The notes below the pieces were generated by a model, which ran no database searches, was not told the origin of the DNA, and saw only the letters and a program-made list of their open reading frames with translations. This document shows, piece by piece, positions 1-11,345 of a stretch of 64,000 nt of DNA. Both the position numbers and the translations under genes were made by a program. The number at the start of each line of letters is the position of its first letter. The first letter of the stretch is position 1. Origin of the DNA: CAWDXG01 sp963822115 (GTDB taxonomy: Bacteria > Myxococcota_A > Polyangia > Polyangiales > Polyangiaceae); contig CAWGGM010000004.1 of NCBI GenBank assembly GCA_963822115.1, positions 406,483-470,482 on the forward strand, read 5' to 3'.

Positions 1-573
1 GACAGCTGCACCATGGCCTGCAACACGGCTGCGGACTGCCCGCAGCGCGCGGCAGGGCTCGCGCCCTGGACCTGCGATAGCCTATGCCGCCGCCCCGCCG
101 ACGTGTTCGGCCCGCTCGAGGGCGGCTCCACGCCGGCTCAGTACGCCTGCAACGGCTCGGGGCAGGTCGTCAACGTGTGCAACGACGCCCAGCACATGAA
201 CTTCACGAGCTTCATCATCCCGAACACGCCCTCGGTGAGCTGCTCGGCCACGACGACGACCGACGGCGCCGCCGGCGACGCCTGTGTCGACTCGTGCCGC
301 TACCAGGGCGGCTGTGCGAGCGGCTTTGCCTGCGTCGGCGTGGGCTCCGTGGGCGCGAACAGCCGCATCGGTCTGTGCCTCCCCGCGACCGGCTCCGGCG
401 AGGTCGGCAATCCGTGTAGCACCGACTCCCAGTGCGTCTTCGGCTACTGCAACCGTAACGCCGGCAAGTGCTCGCGCGATTGTACGAAAGACGGCCTCTG
501 CCCCACCGGCTCTACCTGCACCGCCGCCGGCGGCCCCAGCATCGAGGGCCTGCCCTTCAAGCGCTGCCAGTAG
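1..573 (+). CDS. Cys-rich secreted protein, 5' end outside window
   Basis: The frame is open from base 1 and stops with TAG at 571-573, so the N-terminus lies outside the window; an internal ATG at 13 is probably not the start. The visible part, about 190 residues, has roughly twenty cysteines, many in spacings such as CSTDSQCVFGYCNRNAGKC. It resembles the Cys-rich half of the lipoprotein at 11346-12437 and is typical of exported disulfide-rich proteins of myxobacteria. No catalytic motif is visible and the function is unknown. Confidence 0.75.
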   Translation, partial: DSCTMACNTAADCPQRAAGLAPWTCDSLCRRPADVFGPLEGGSTPAQYACNGSGQVVNVCNDAQHMNFTSFIIPNTPSVSCSATTTTDGAAGDACVDSCRYQGGCASGFACVGVGSVGANSRIGLCLPATGSGEVGNPCSTDSQCVFGYCNRNAGKCSRDCTKDGLCPTGSTCTAAGGPSIEGLPFKRCQ

Positions 574-598
574 CGCCGCTGCGTCGGGTGTTTGTTGG

Positions 599-614
599 GG
601 GGGTCCTGGCAGCC
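599..614 (+). repeat. Copy 1 of a 16-nt dispersed motif after a stop codon
   Basis: GGGGGTCCTGGCAGCC occurs 25 bases after the stop of the Cys-rich gene. The same 16 bases recur at 30780-30795 and 51078-51093, each just after a gene end. No role is known. Confidence 0.6.
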
Positions 615-685
615 CCTCCACGGCACAGATACGCAACGCTCGCGCCGCTTCGTGAGTCCCGGCCTCGTCGCGCGCGCCCGTCGCG

Positions 686-2956
<2,271 letters not shown>

Positions 2957-3022
2957 CGGCTCGGGGCCTCGTCGCGGCGGCGCGAGTATAACAGTCACCG
3001 CAGGCCGGAAGACCCGGCACAT

Positions 3023-3061
3023 TGTAGCAAAATGCCACAGTTTGTGTGGCGTTTTGCTACA
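3023..3061. promoter_or_regulatory. Long inverted repeat, candidate operator between divergent genes
   Basis: Two 17-nt arms, TGTAGCAAAATGCCACA and TGTGGCGTTTTGCTACA, match with one mismatch around a 5-nt spacer (GTTTG). The site is between the permease start (2956, minus) and the TIG lipoprotein start (3187, plus), so one bound regulator could control both. No T-run follows, which argues against a terminator. The regulator is unknown. Confidence 0.6.
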
Positions 3062-3186
3062 CCCAGGACCTGCGTCCGGCTGTCCGTCGCGTGGACGGAC
3101 CGAACGGCTTCTCCAAGCGACGCTGATAATCGCGGCGCGCCGCCGACCACACACCAGGAGCCCCAGCTACCTTCGGAGGTGCCCAG

Positions 3187-6100
3187 GTGTTGGCATTCGG
3201 CCGCCGTACGCTTCGTTCCATTCCGCTGTTCTTTGTCGCCGCTCTGTTCGCAGGCGCGTGCAGCCACAAGCTCGAGAGCCCTGCCGTCAAGGCCAACCAG
3301 GTCCAACCCGACCTGGTCTGCAACGCGCAGATCTCGGCGCCGGTTGTGATCACCGGCGACGGCTTCACTCCGATGCCGTCGAAGGTGCTCGAGAGCAAGA
3401 AGGCGCTCATCCTGCCCACGGTCAAGCTGAGCTGGTCGTCCGCGTTGACCAGCGGCGCTCCCGCAGCGGGCGGTGCGGGCGGCGCGGCGGCGGGCGGCAG
3501 CGCCGGAGCCGACGCGGGTGCGGGAACGGCGGGTGCGGGCGGCAGCGCCGGAACCGATGCCGGCGCTGCCGGAGGCGCGGGCTCGGGCGGCTCGACTGGC
3601 AGCGGCACTCCGCCGGCGTCGGGGCAGACCGTCACAGCCAGCGGCGACCCGTCGAAGACGAACGCCAAGTACCTGAGGTGGAAGAGCGAGAAGGAGATGT
3701 CGCTCTGGGTGGGCGATCCCAGCGCGACGCCAACGCCGGGCATGAAGATCGACAACCCCGGCATCTATGACCTCACAATCACCAATCCGGACGGCGTGCA
3801 GAAGGCCAACATCAAGCAGGCCCTTGCCGTCGTTCCCCCGCCGAGCATCAAGGACATCATTCCGCCGGCGCTGTGCGATGACCAATCGGACCAGCAGCTC
3901 ATCCTGGAAGGCGAGAACTTCCTGAAGATCGGCGACCAGCTGCCGAGCGTGACCATCACGTCGGCGGACGGCAAGACGACCATCACCTGCAACCCGGATC
4001 CGAACGATCCCAAGTGCAGCATCCAGGGCGTGGGCCAGTGCGCGGACATCCCGGGGCGCAATCCCCCGGCGCAGCTCTGCGGAACCGCGACCGTGATCAT
4101 CAAGAAGGGCACGCTGACGCCCGGCGACTACTCGGTCACACTGACCAACCCGGCTCCGGCCGACTGCCACTCGACCGAGTCCATCACGCTCAAGGTCAAC
4201 CCGCCGCCCACGGTGACGGCAGTGAACCCGAGCAAGGTGTGCAGCGGCGGCAGCTCGCTCGATGTCACCGGCGATAACTTCCAGCAGGGCGCGAGCGCCG
4301 AGCTGCGTTGCTGCGGCACGGGCGCGCCGGACCAGAGCACCGGCAAGTGCTCGGACGGCTCCGACCCGGCCGTCACCCCGTCCACGTCGGTCGACTACAC
4401 CGACCCGCAGCACGTCACGGCCAACTTCGGCCCCGGCGTGACCCCGGGTGACACCTGCAACGTGGTCATCATCAACCCGGATACCTGCGAGGACCGCCCG
4501 CTGCCCCACCAGACGGTACAGGGCACTCCGGGACCGATCCTGTTCTACGTGGACCCGTTCGTCGCCTACAACGGCATCAACACGCAGATCACGCTGTACC
4601 TGACCTCGGTCACGGGCAACCCGACCGTCACCTTGGTGCCGGAGGGCGGCTGCAACGGCGGCAACTCGATCCCGCTCACCAATGCCAAGCTGGATCCGAA
4701 TCACGCCAACCGCATCCAGGCCACAGTAGCCAAGGGCACCGCAGCCTGCGTGTACGACGTGCAGGTCAAGGACGACACCGGCTGCGCGGCGACGCTGCCC
4801 AAGGGCCTGACGGTCACCGACCAGCTCAAGCTGACCGGGCTGAACATCGATCCGCCCTTCGGTCAGAGCGGCGAGCTGGTTCCGGTGCAGATCACCGGCG
4901 GCGGCGGCTTCGTCGCCACGCCGCGCGCCTTCCTCAACCCGACCACCGGCTCGAACCCGGTCGCGGTCCAGCTCGAGGGCGTGACCATGGTCGACGCCAC
5001 CAAGATGACCGCCGTGGTCCCGAAGAACACGCCGGTGGGCACCTACGACCTGGTCGTGGTCAACCCGAGCGGCGAGGTCGGCGTGGAACCGAACGCCTAC
5101 AAGTCGCTGGGCAACGCACCGCCGACCATCGACACCATCACGCCGCAGTCGGTCGTGAACCAGACCGGCCAGCAGGTGACGATCGCGGGCAACGGCTTCG
5201 ATAGCGCCGCAACGGTCACGGTCGAGTGCCACGACGGCGCTGGCAACACGACCAACCCGGCCGTCTCCGGCACGACCTGCAGCGCAACCGGGTGCCAGGT
5301 CACGCTCGACATGAGCGGCACGGCGCAGGGCGCTGTCTGCGTCATCACCGTGACCAACGCGGACGGCAGCTACGGCAAGTTCTCGGCACTCGGCGTCACC
5401 AACTCGTCGCTGAACCTGGGCACCCCGGTGGCCGGCACCGACATGAACGTCGGGCGCCGCGCGCTGCTCTCGGCGGCAGTGCGGGCCAACAACGCCTCGC
5501 GCTACGTCTACGCCATCGGCGGCGACGATGGCCAGGGAGGCGCCCCATTCCAGAGCGTCGAGTTCGCCAACGTGGATCTGTTCGGCACCATGAGCGCCTG
5601 GACCATGAACAAGGAGTCGCTGGGCACAGCCCGCCACTTCCTGACAGGCACCAACGTGGGCCGCTACATCTACGCCATCGGCGGTAACGACGGCTCGAAC
5701 GATCTCAAGAGCGCGGAGCGCGCCATCGTGCTCTCGCCCGCCGAGATCCCGCACGTCGACGATGTGGACCTGTGCCTGAGCGGCGGCGCGACGCCGTGCT
5801 TCAGCCAGACCGGCATTGGCGATGGTCTGGACGCCGGCACCTACGCCTACCGCGTCGCGGCCGTCATCTCCAACACCGACCCCGTCAACCTGGGCGGCGA
5901 GACGCTGGCTTCGGATCCGCAGATCCTCAAGCTGCCGACCATCGCCAACCACAAGATCGCGGTGAAGCTCACCTGGAGCGCGCCCGTGGACAACGCGGGC
6001 ACTCTGCTGACTGGCATCACCGGCTACCGCATCTACCGCACGCCCAAGGACGGCGTGCCGGGACAGGACGAGGTGCTGCTCGACACGGTGAACAGCGCGA

Positions 6101-6849
6101 GCACGCTCAGCTACATCGACGACGGCACCACGACGCTGGGCACCGACAAGCCGCTGCCGCCAGGCTCGACCAGCGCCTGGCAGGCCCTGCCCGACATGGG
6201 AACCGCGCGCTCCGCCGCGGCCTGCGTCGCCGGGCAGGATCCGGCCGACCCCACCAAGTGGTACGTCTACGCGCTTGAAGGCCAGGGAGCCCAGTCCTAC
6301 GAGTTTTTGACGGTCACCACCCAGGCCAACCAGCGGCAGACGGTGGGTGGCTCGTGGACGGCCGGCGCCGACAATCCCTCGGTCCCGCGTCACGAGTTCG
6401 GTGCCTGGGCACCGACTTCCATCACGTCGCCGATCGTCACGGCTCCGGACACCTGGGTGTACCTGGGCGGCGGACGCAGCGGCGGCAACCGCACCGGCGT
6501 GGTCGAGACCGGCAAGATCACCGCGGGCGGCGACCTCGGTACCTGGGATACCACCCCCCAAAACCAGTCGTCGATCTACGCGGGCTACGCAGCCTTCGTC
6601 GCCAGCAACAAGATCTTCTTCTTCGGCGGCGCGGGACTGCCCAGCGGCAACCCGAACGACAAGGGCATTGCAGCGGAAATGCAGAGCCCGCTGCCGAGCC
6701 TGGCCAACTGGAACAACGAAGGCATCACGATGCAGTCGGCGCGCTACCTGCCAGGTAGCTCGATCCAGAGCGCGTTCGTCTTCATGACGGGCGGCCAAGC
6801 GACCACCGGCGGCGCAGCCCTTACGTCCACCGAATTCCTGGCCTGGTGA
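3187..6849 (+). CDS. Large TIG/IPT and kelch-repeat surface lipoprotein
   Basis: A 1220-residue protein with a lipoprotein signal (LFAGAC, Cys25). A Gly/Ala/Ser/Asp linker spans about residues 94-145. Several IPT/TIG-like immunoglobulin folds follow (for example PPSIKDIIPPALCDDQSDQQ, NPPPTVTAVNPSKVCSGG, APPTIDTITPQSVVNQTGQQ), rich in paired cysteines. The last 450 residues carry kelch-like repeats (RYVYAIGGDDG, RYIYAIGGNDG, WVYLGGGRSGG, IFFFGGAG) and an Fn3-like segment (VKLTWSAPVDN...GYRIYRTPKDG). The GTG start at 3187 has GGAGGT 6 bases upstream; TTG at 3190 is an alternative. Its stop lies 14 bases before the next ATG, suggesting co-transcription with the outer-membrane protein. A surface binding or adhesion role is inference. 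Confidence 0.85.
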   Translation: MLAFGRRTLRSIPLFFVAALFAGACSHKLESPAVKANQVQPDLVCNAQISAPVVITGDGFTPMPSKVLESKKALILPTVKLSWSSALTSGAPAAGGAGGAAAGGSAGADAGAGTAGAGGSAGTDAGAAGGAGSGGSTGSGTPPASGQTVTASGDPSKTNAKYLRWKSEKEMSLWVGDPSATPTPGMKIDNPGIYDLTITNPDGVQKANIKQALAVVPPPSIKDIIPPALCDDQSDQQLILEGENFLKIGDQLPSVTITSADGKTTITCNPDPNDPKCSIQGVGQCADIPGRNPPAQLCGTATVIIKKGTLTPGDYSVTLTNPAPADCHSTESITLKVNPPPTVTAVNPSKVCSGGSSLDVTGDNFQQGASAELRCCGTGAPDQSTGKCSDGSDPAVTPSTSVDYTDPQHVTANFGPGVTPGDTCNVVIINPDTCEDRPLPHQTVQGTPGPILFYVDPFVAYNGINTQITLYLTSVTGNPTVTLVPEGGCNGGNSIPLTNAKLDPNHANRIQATVAKGTAACVYDVQVKDDTGCAATLPKGLTVTDQLKLTGLNIDPPFGQSGELVPVQITGGGGFVATPRAFLNPTTGSNPVAVQLEGVTMVDATKMTAVVPKNTPVGTYDLVVVNPSGEVGVEPNAYKSLGNAPPTIDTITPQSVVNQTGQQVTIAGNGFDSAATVTVECHDGAGNTTNPAVSGTTCSATGCQVTLDMSGTAQGAVCVITVTNADGSYGKFSALGVTNSSLNLGTPVAGTDMNVGRRALLSAAVRANNASRYVYAIGGDDGQGGAPFQSVEFANVDLFGTMSAWTMNKESLGTARHFLTGTNVGRYIYAIGGNDGSNDLKSAERAIVLSPAEIPHVDDVDLCLSGGATPCFSQTGIGDGLDAGTYAYRVAAVISNTDPVNLGGETLASDPQILKLPTIANHKIAVKLTWSAPVDNAGTLLTGITGYRIYRTPKDGVPGQDEVLLDTVNSASTLSYIDDGTTTLGTDKPLPPGSTSAWQALPDMGTARSAAACVAGQDPADPTKWYVYALEGQGAQSYEFLTVTTQANQRQTVGGSWTAGADNPSVPRHEFGAWAPTSITSPIVTAPDTWVYLGGGRSGGNRTGVVETGKITAGGDLGTWDTTPQNQSSIYAGYAAFVASNKIFFFGGAGLPSGNPNDKGIAAEMQSPLPSLANWNNEGITMQSARYLPGSSIQSAFVFMTGGQATTGGAALTSTEFLAW

Positions 6850-6863
6850 TCGAGGTGACAACG

Positions 6864-7580
6864 ATGAGAATCGCAACATCGAAGCAGATGCACCTCCTCG
6901 CAGGTGCGGTGACGGCGGCGGGCGTGATCCTGGCTGCGAACGCAGCGCACGCCGCCGAAGCCTCGGCGACGGCGGACGTGGGAGCCGGAGTCTCGACCGA
7001 CTCGTCCGGCTCGTCGAAGGCCGACAACAGCTCGGCCTTCCTGTTAGCCGGCAAGGTCGGCGGCATCATCCCGTTCAGCAAGATGAAGCCGTTCGTCTCC
7101 GGCGGGCTGGAGCTCGGCTGGATCTTCGGCGGCACGCACCGCAGCATCGGCGCGCTGCTCGACGTGTCGTACACGGTGCCCAGGGCCGACGGTAGCGAGA
7201 CGGACCCGCTGGGGCGGCTGCCACCCAGCAACAAGTACAACTGGCACATGACGCAGAAGGAGCTGGTGCTGCAGCCGACGTTCCTCTACCGCCTCACGAG
7301 CCTCAGCAAGACCATCGTGCCGTACGCCGGTATCGGACCCCGCATCTACTTCCTGCAGACGGTGGTCAAAGGCTCCAGCAACAACCAGCAGATCCTCGAA
7401 ACCAAGGAGCAGAGCACCAAGTTCGGCGTGGGCCTGCCGCTCGGCGCCGAGTACGAGCTCGGTCCTGGCGGCGTGTTCCTCGAGGCGCTCTTCCAGTGGG
7501 GGCCGCTCAACCACACCATCACCGGCAGCTCGAACACCGGCGGCGCCACCATCTGGCTCGGCTACCGCGCGCTGCTGTAG
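6864..7580 (+). CDS. Predicted outer-membrane beta-barrel protein
   Basis: A 238-residue exported protein. Residues 1-30 form a signal peptide (LLAGAVTAAGVILAANAAHA followed by AEAS). The mature part alternates amphipathic strands and turns (GKVGGIIPFSKMKPFVSGGLELGW, TIVPYAGIGPRIYFLQTVV, GAEYELGPGGVFLEALFQWG) as in small OmpA/OmpW-like barrels. The ATG at 6864 is preceded by GAGGTGA and follows the TIG lipoprotein stop by 14 bases. A frame open from 6846 would give an unlikely longer start. A function together with the lipoprotein upstream is inferred from position only. Confidence 0.75.
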   Translation: MRIATSKQMHLLAGAVTAAGVILAANAAHAAEASATADVGAGVSTDSSGSSKADNSSAFLLAGKVGGIIPFSKMKPFVSGGLELGWIFGGTHRSIGALLDVSYTVPRADGSETDPLGRLPPSNKYNWHMTQKELVLQPTFLYRLTSLSKTIVPYAGIGPRIYFLQTVVKGSSNNQQILETKEQSTKFGVGLPLGAEYELGPGGVFLEALFQWGPLNHTITGSSNTGGATIWLGYRALL

Positions 7581-7614
7581 CTCCGCGCTCCGCAAGGGAG
7601 CACATCGCAACGCG

Positions 7615-7649
7615 CTGTGGCCGCGCATCGCCGTGAGGCGAGCGCGGCC
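7615..7649. terminator. Strong GC hairpin after the outer-membrane protein gene
   Basis: A near-perfect stem of about 15 pairs (GTGGCCGCGC with GCGCGGCCAC, then TCGCC with GGCGA, one bulged A) closed by a GTGA tetraloop. It begins 35 bases after the stop. There is no T-run, so it may be a weak terminator or an mRNA 3'-end stabiliser. Confidence 0.5.
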
Positions 7650-7780
7650 ACGGTGTCTTGTGGCGCCGCGACGCGGAGCGCGGACTGGGGGCTGCGGGGA
7701 CGGATGGGGTGGGCCTGCTGGGGTACCTGGTTGGGTGCCCCCAAATGACAGGGCTGTGGCCGGGAGCCTATCATGCTGTC

Positions 7781-9094
7781 ATGAGACTCGATCGGCGTGG
7801 CTTGGGGGTGCTGGCTGTGGCGTGGGTGCTGGCGGCGTGCGGGAGCAGCGCCGGCAACAACTCCGGAAGCGGCGGCGCGGCGGGCAGCGGCGGCGCGGGG
7901 GCAAGCGCGGGTGCGGGCGGCGCAGGGGCAAGCGCGGGCAATGGGGGTTCGGGTGCGAGCGCGGGTGCGGGCGGCACGTCGGGTAGTGGCGGCAGCGCGG
8001 GCGCGGGCGGGAGCGGTGGCTCGAGCGGCAGCGCGGGCGCGGGCGGCAGCGGCGGTACGTCGAGCGGTTCGGGCAAGTGGTCGATGGGCTACTACGCGAG
8101 CTGGGCGGCGAGCCAGCTACCGGTGAGCGCGATCGAGTGGTCGGGCATGACGCACGTGGCGATGTCGTTCTACACGCCGCACGCGAACGGCAGTCTCACG
8201 CTGATGGGCGGAAACCCCAACGTAGCAAAGCAGCTCGTGGACGCGGCGCACGCGCACGGCGACAAGGCGATTGCGTCGATTGGCGGCGCGAACTCGGGAC
8301 CGGATTTCCAGGCCGCCACCGGATCGATGACGGCGTTCGTGAAGAGCCTCGGCGCACTGCTCTCCGACCCGGGCTACGACGGGCTCGATTTCGATTGGGA
8401 ACCGCTGACGCAGTCGGACGAGGCGACCGTGGTGACGCTGGCCCAGCAGGTCCGCGCGGCGTATCCGAACGCGATCCTGACCATCCCCATCGGCTACGTG
8501 AACCCGAACAACCCACCGGATCTGTCCGGCTACGTGCCGATCTCGAAGGCGTTCGATCAGCTGAACATCATGAGCTACGGCATGGCCGGCGCGTGGCAGG
8601 GCTGGAAGAGCTGGCACTCGAGCGCCATCTACCAGACGGACCCGGCCACGCCGCTCTCGGTCGACTCGAGCGTGCAGCTGTATCTCAAGGCGGGCGTGCC
8701 GGCGGCGAAGCTCGGCGTCGGCATCGGTTTCTTCGGGCTGTGCTACTCGCCGCCCGTCACGGCGCCGGACCAGTCGCTCGGCGGCGCCAGCGTGCTCGCG
8801 GGCGACGGCAAGATGAGCTACGCGCACATCATGGGCAGCTACTACGCCGCCGGCGCGCGCAAGTGGGACTCGCTGGCGCTGGTGCCGTATCTGTCGTTCA
8901 GTTCCGCAAAGTCGCCCGACGGCTGCAGCTACATCTCCTACGACGACGCCCAGTCCATTCAGGAAAAGGGCAAGTACATCAAGAGCAAGAACCTCGGCGG
9001 CGTGATCGAGTGGGAGATCAACGAGGGCTACATGCCGTCGAAAGCGGCGAAGAACCCGCTCCTGACCGCGATACACGACAGCGTCTTGAACTGA
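7781..9094 (+). CDS. GH18-family (chitinase-like) lipoprotein
   Basis: A 437-residue lipoprotein: signal MRLDRRGLGVLAVAWVLAAC with lipobox Cys20, then an 85-residue Gly/Ser/Ala linker (residues 22-105), then a GH18 TIM barrel. The family signature DGLDFDWE is intact, with the catalytic Glu at residue 207; the barrel also shows KAIASIGGANSG (beta-3) and LNIMSYGMAG (beta-6). GH18 enzymes hydrolyse beta-1,4 GlcNAc polymers such as chitin, or peptidoglycan-like glycans. A cell-surface location is predicted. The ATG at 7781 is chosen because it starts the lipoprotein signal. The next gene starts 8 bases after the stop. Confidence 0.88.
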   Translation: MRLDRRGLGVLAVAWVLAACGSSAGNNSGSGGAAGSGGAGASAGAGGAGASAGNGGSGASAGAGGTSGSGGSAGAGGSGGSSGSAGAGGSGGTSSGSGKWSMGYYASWAASQLPVSAIEWSGMTHVAMSFYTPHANGSLTLMGGNPNVAKQLVDAAHAHGDKAIASIGGANSGPDFQAATGSMTAFVKSLGALLSDPGYDGLDFDWEPLTQSDEATVVTLAQQVRAAYPNAILTIPIGYVNPNNPPDLSGYVPISKAFDQLNIMSYGMAGAWQGWKSWHSSAIYQTDPATPLSVDSSVQLYLKAGVPAAKLGVGIGFFGLCYSPPVTAPDQSLGGASVLAGDGKMSYAHIMGSYYAAGARKWDSLALVPYLSFSSAKSPDGCSYISYDDAQSIQEKGKYIKSKNLGGVIEWEINEGYMPSKAAKNPLLTAIHDSVLN

Positions 9095-9102
9095 GCGCGG
9101 AA

Positions 9103-11323
9103 GTGGCGACAGACGACGATCTCCAGCTCGACGCGACCGCGAGCGCCCCCGGTGTCGAGCGCCCGGCGGAGCTCGAGGACACCGCGCTCGCGCCCGCGGA
9201 TGCGAACGCCGCGACGCTCGCGGCGGAAGCGTCGCAGTCGGTCGAGCTCGAAGCCACGCTCGCGGCGGAAGCGTCGATATCGGCGGAGCTCGAGCCCACG
9301 CTCGCGGCGCCCCGGACCGAGCGCTCGGCGAGCTCTTCCACGACGCGCAGGGCCGAGGTGGGGCGTGCGGCTCGCCGGCTCAGGTGGGCGCGGGCGCTGT
9401 TCATCGCCGTCGCAACCGCCGGTGCGATCAACACGATCTACTTCCTGCTCCGGTTCGTGGTCTCCGCATCGCCGCCGCGGCTGACGGCCCGCTTCCTCGG
9501 CGCAGCGCACGCCGCGAACGGTGCGTTCGGGGCCACCAGCATCTTCCAGGGGCCGCGCCTCACGCTAGCCAGGATAGCGCTCATCGGAACCGCGTTCGTC
9601 GCCATCGGGATCTGGTTCGCGCTCCAGAACCGGCGCGATCCGAAGCTGCTCCTGTTCTCCGCGTTCGGCGTGATCACGGGTCAGTTCTCGATGTCGGTCG
9701 CAGTGCTGACCTCGAGCACCACCCTGCCGCTGTGGCGCGCGAGCGCCGCCTGCTGGTACGTGTTGATGCCGGCAGGTGCCCTGGCGCTGCTTGCGCTGTT
9801 TCCGAGCGGTCGTCCGGTGCCGCGCTGGAGCATGAAGGTGTTCGTCGTCGCGATCATCCCGATCGTGGCGCAAGCCGTCGACATGCTGCGCTTCCGCGCC
9901 TATTCGGTGCCGCTCGCGGGCGCCGGGCTCGCGTCCGCGGTGGTGTTCCTGGGGTTCCAGCGCCACCGCTACCGCCACCACGCCACGCTCGGCGAGCAGC
10001 ACCAGATCAAGTGGCTCGCCTACGCCGCGGCGGTGTTCCTGGCGATCCAGATCGTCGCGGTGATCACCATCCTGCCGCTGCTCCGGGACATCCACCGCCC
10101 GGGGTTCCAGCTGCTCAGGCTGCTGTACGAGTTCCTGCTCGCCGCTTCCTACCTGATCGCCCTGGCGTGCGTGATGTTCTCCGCTGCGCGCTACCGGCTA
10201 TGGGCGATCGATCGCGTGATCAACCGGACGGTCGTCTACGTGCTGGTGACCGGGATCGTCGGAGGCGCGCTCGCGGTCGCGTTCTTCGCGCTCGACGCCA
10301 CGCTGCGTGGCCTCTTCTCCGCGTCGCGGCCCGTCGCGCTGGTCGTGTCGCTGGCAGCGGCGGTGCCGGCGTTCGTGCCGACCCGCCGCCGCATCGCCAG
10401 ATGGATCGATCGGCGCTTCTACGGCATCGGCCTCGACTACGAGGGGCTCGCGGAAAAGGCCATCCGCGCGGTCGCGCTGCCGGAGGTGAGCGCAGAGCTC
10501 GGAGTCTACGACGAGCTGGTCCTGGTCGGCCGCGGCGGCATGGGCGCGGTGTATCGAGCCCGGCATGCCGAGCTCGGCGTGCCGGTCGCGCTCAAGGTGA
10601 TGTCGCCCGAGCTCGCTGGCGATGACGACGCGCAGCTCCGCTTCCGCCGTGAGGCGCAGATCCTCGAAGGGGTGACGCATCCCAACGTGATCCCGTTCGT
10701 GGCGAGCGGCCACCAGAAAGGGCTTTCGTTCATCGCGATGCACTATGTCGAGGGTGAAGATCTCTCGGCGGTGCTCCGCCGGCAGGGTCGCCTGACCATC
10801 GACGAGGTCGCTCCGGTGATCGCCGGCGTCGCTGACGCGCTCGAACGTCGTGCACGCGCGCGGGATCGTGCACCGCGACATCAAGCCCGCCAACATCCTG
10901 CTCGAGGGTACGCCCCGCGAGCCGATCAACGCGCGCCGGGCCTACGTCATGGACTTCGGGGTCGCCCACTTCGCCGGAGACGCGCCCGATGACGGGCTGG
11001 TCGGCAGCCTGCCGTACATCGCGCCCGAACAGATCCGCAACCCGGGCGGGGTCGACGCGCGCACCAACGTCTACGAGCTCGGGGCGACCGTGTACGAGCT
11101 TCTGACCGGCCGCACGCCGTTTTCCGAACCCAGCGCCAGCGGCCAGGTGATGGCACACCTGAACCGGCCGCCCGAAAACCCGCGCACATTCGAGCCGACC
11201 ATTCCGGAAGCCGCGGCAGCGGCCATCCTCGCCGCGCTCGCGAAGGCCCCGGACGAGCGCTTCGCCAGCGCGGGCGCGTTCGCCGCGGCACTGGCCGATA
11301 GCGCGTCGGCCGACGAGCAGTGA
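9103..11323 (+). CDS. Membrane Ser/Thr protein kinase, split by a frameshift near 10846
   Basis: The reading frame from GTG 9103 encodes an Ala/Glu-rich tail with repeats (SVELEATLAAEAS), then about seven hydrophobic helices resembling the membrane module of some actinobacterial sensor kinases (LWAIDRVINRTVVYVLVTG... RRFYGIGLDYEGL), then a Hanks-type kinase N-lobe: GRGGMGAVY near residue 476 and VALKVM with Lys498. After ALE, near base 10846, the frame shifts; the other frame continues with HARGIVHRDIKPANIL, VMDFGVAHF and YIAPEQI to a TGA at 11321. All catalytic residues survive across the two frames, so a one-base indel (real or a sequencing error) is the simplest reading. Unusually, the membrane part precedes the kinase. 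Confidence 0.8.
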
Positions 11324-11345
11324 GCGGACGCGCCCGCGACTGGCT

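Noticed and set aside
3045..3061. The palindrome arm TGTGGCGTTTTGC considered as a sigma-54 promoter.
   Set aside because: Only 6 bases separate GG and GC; 10 are required.
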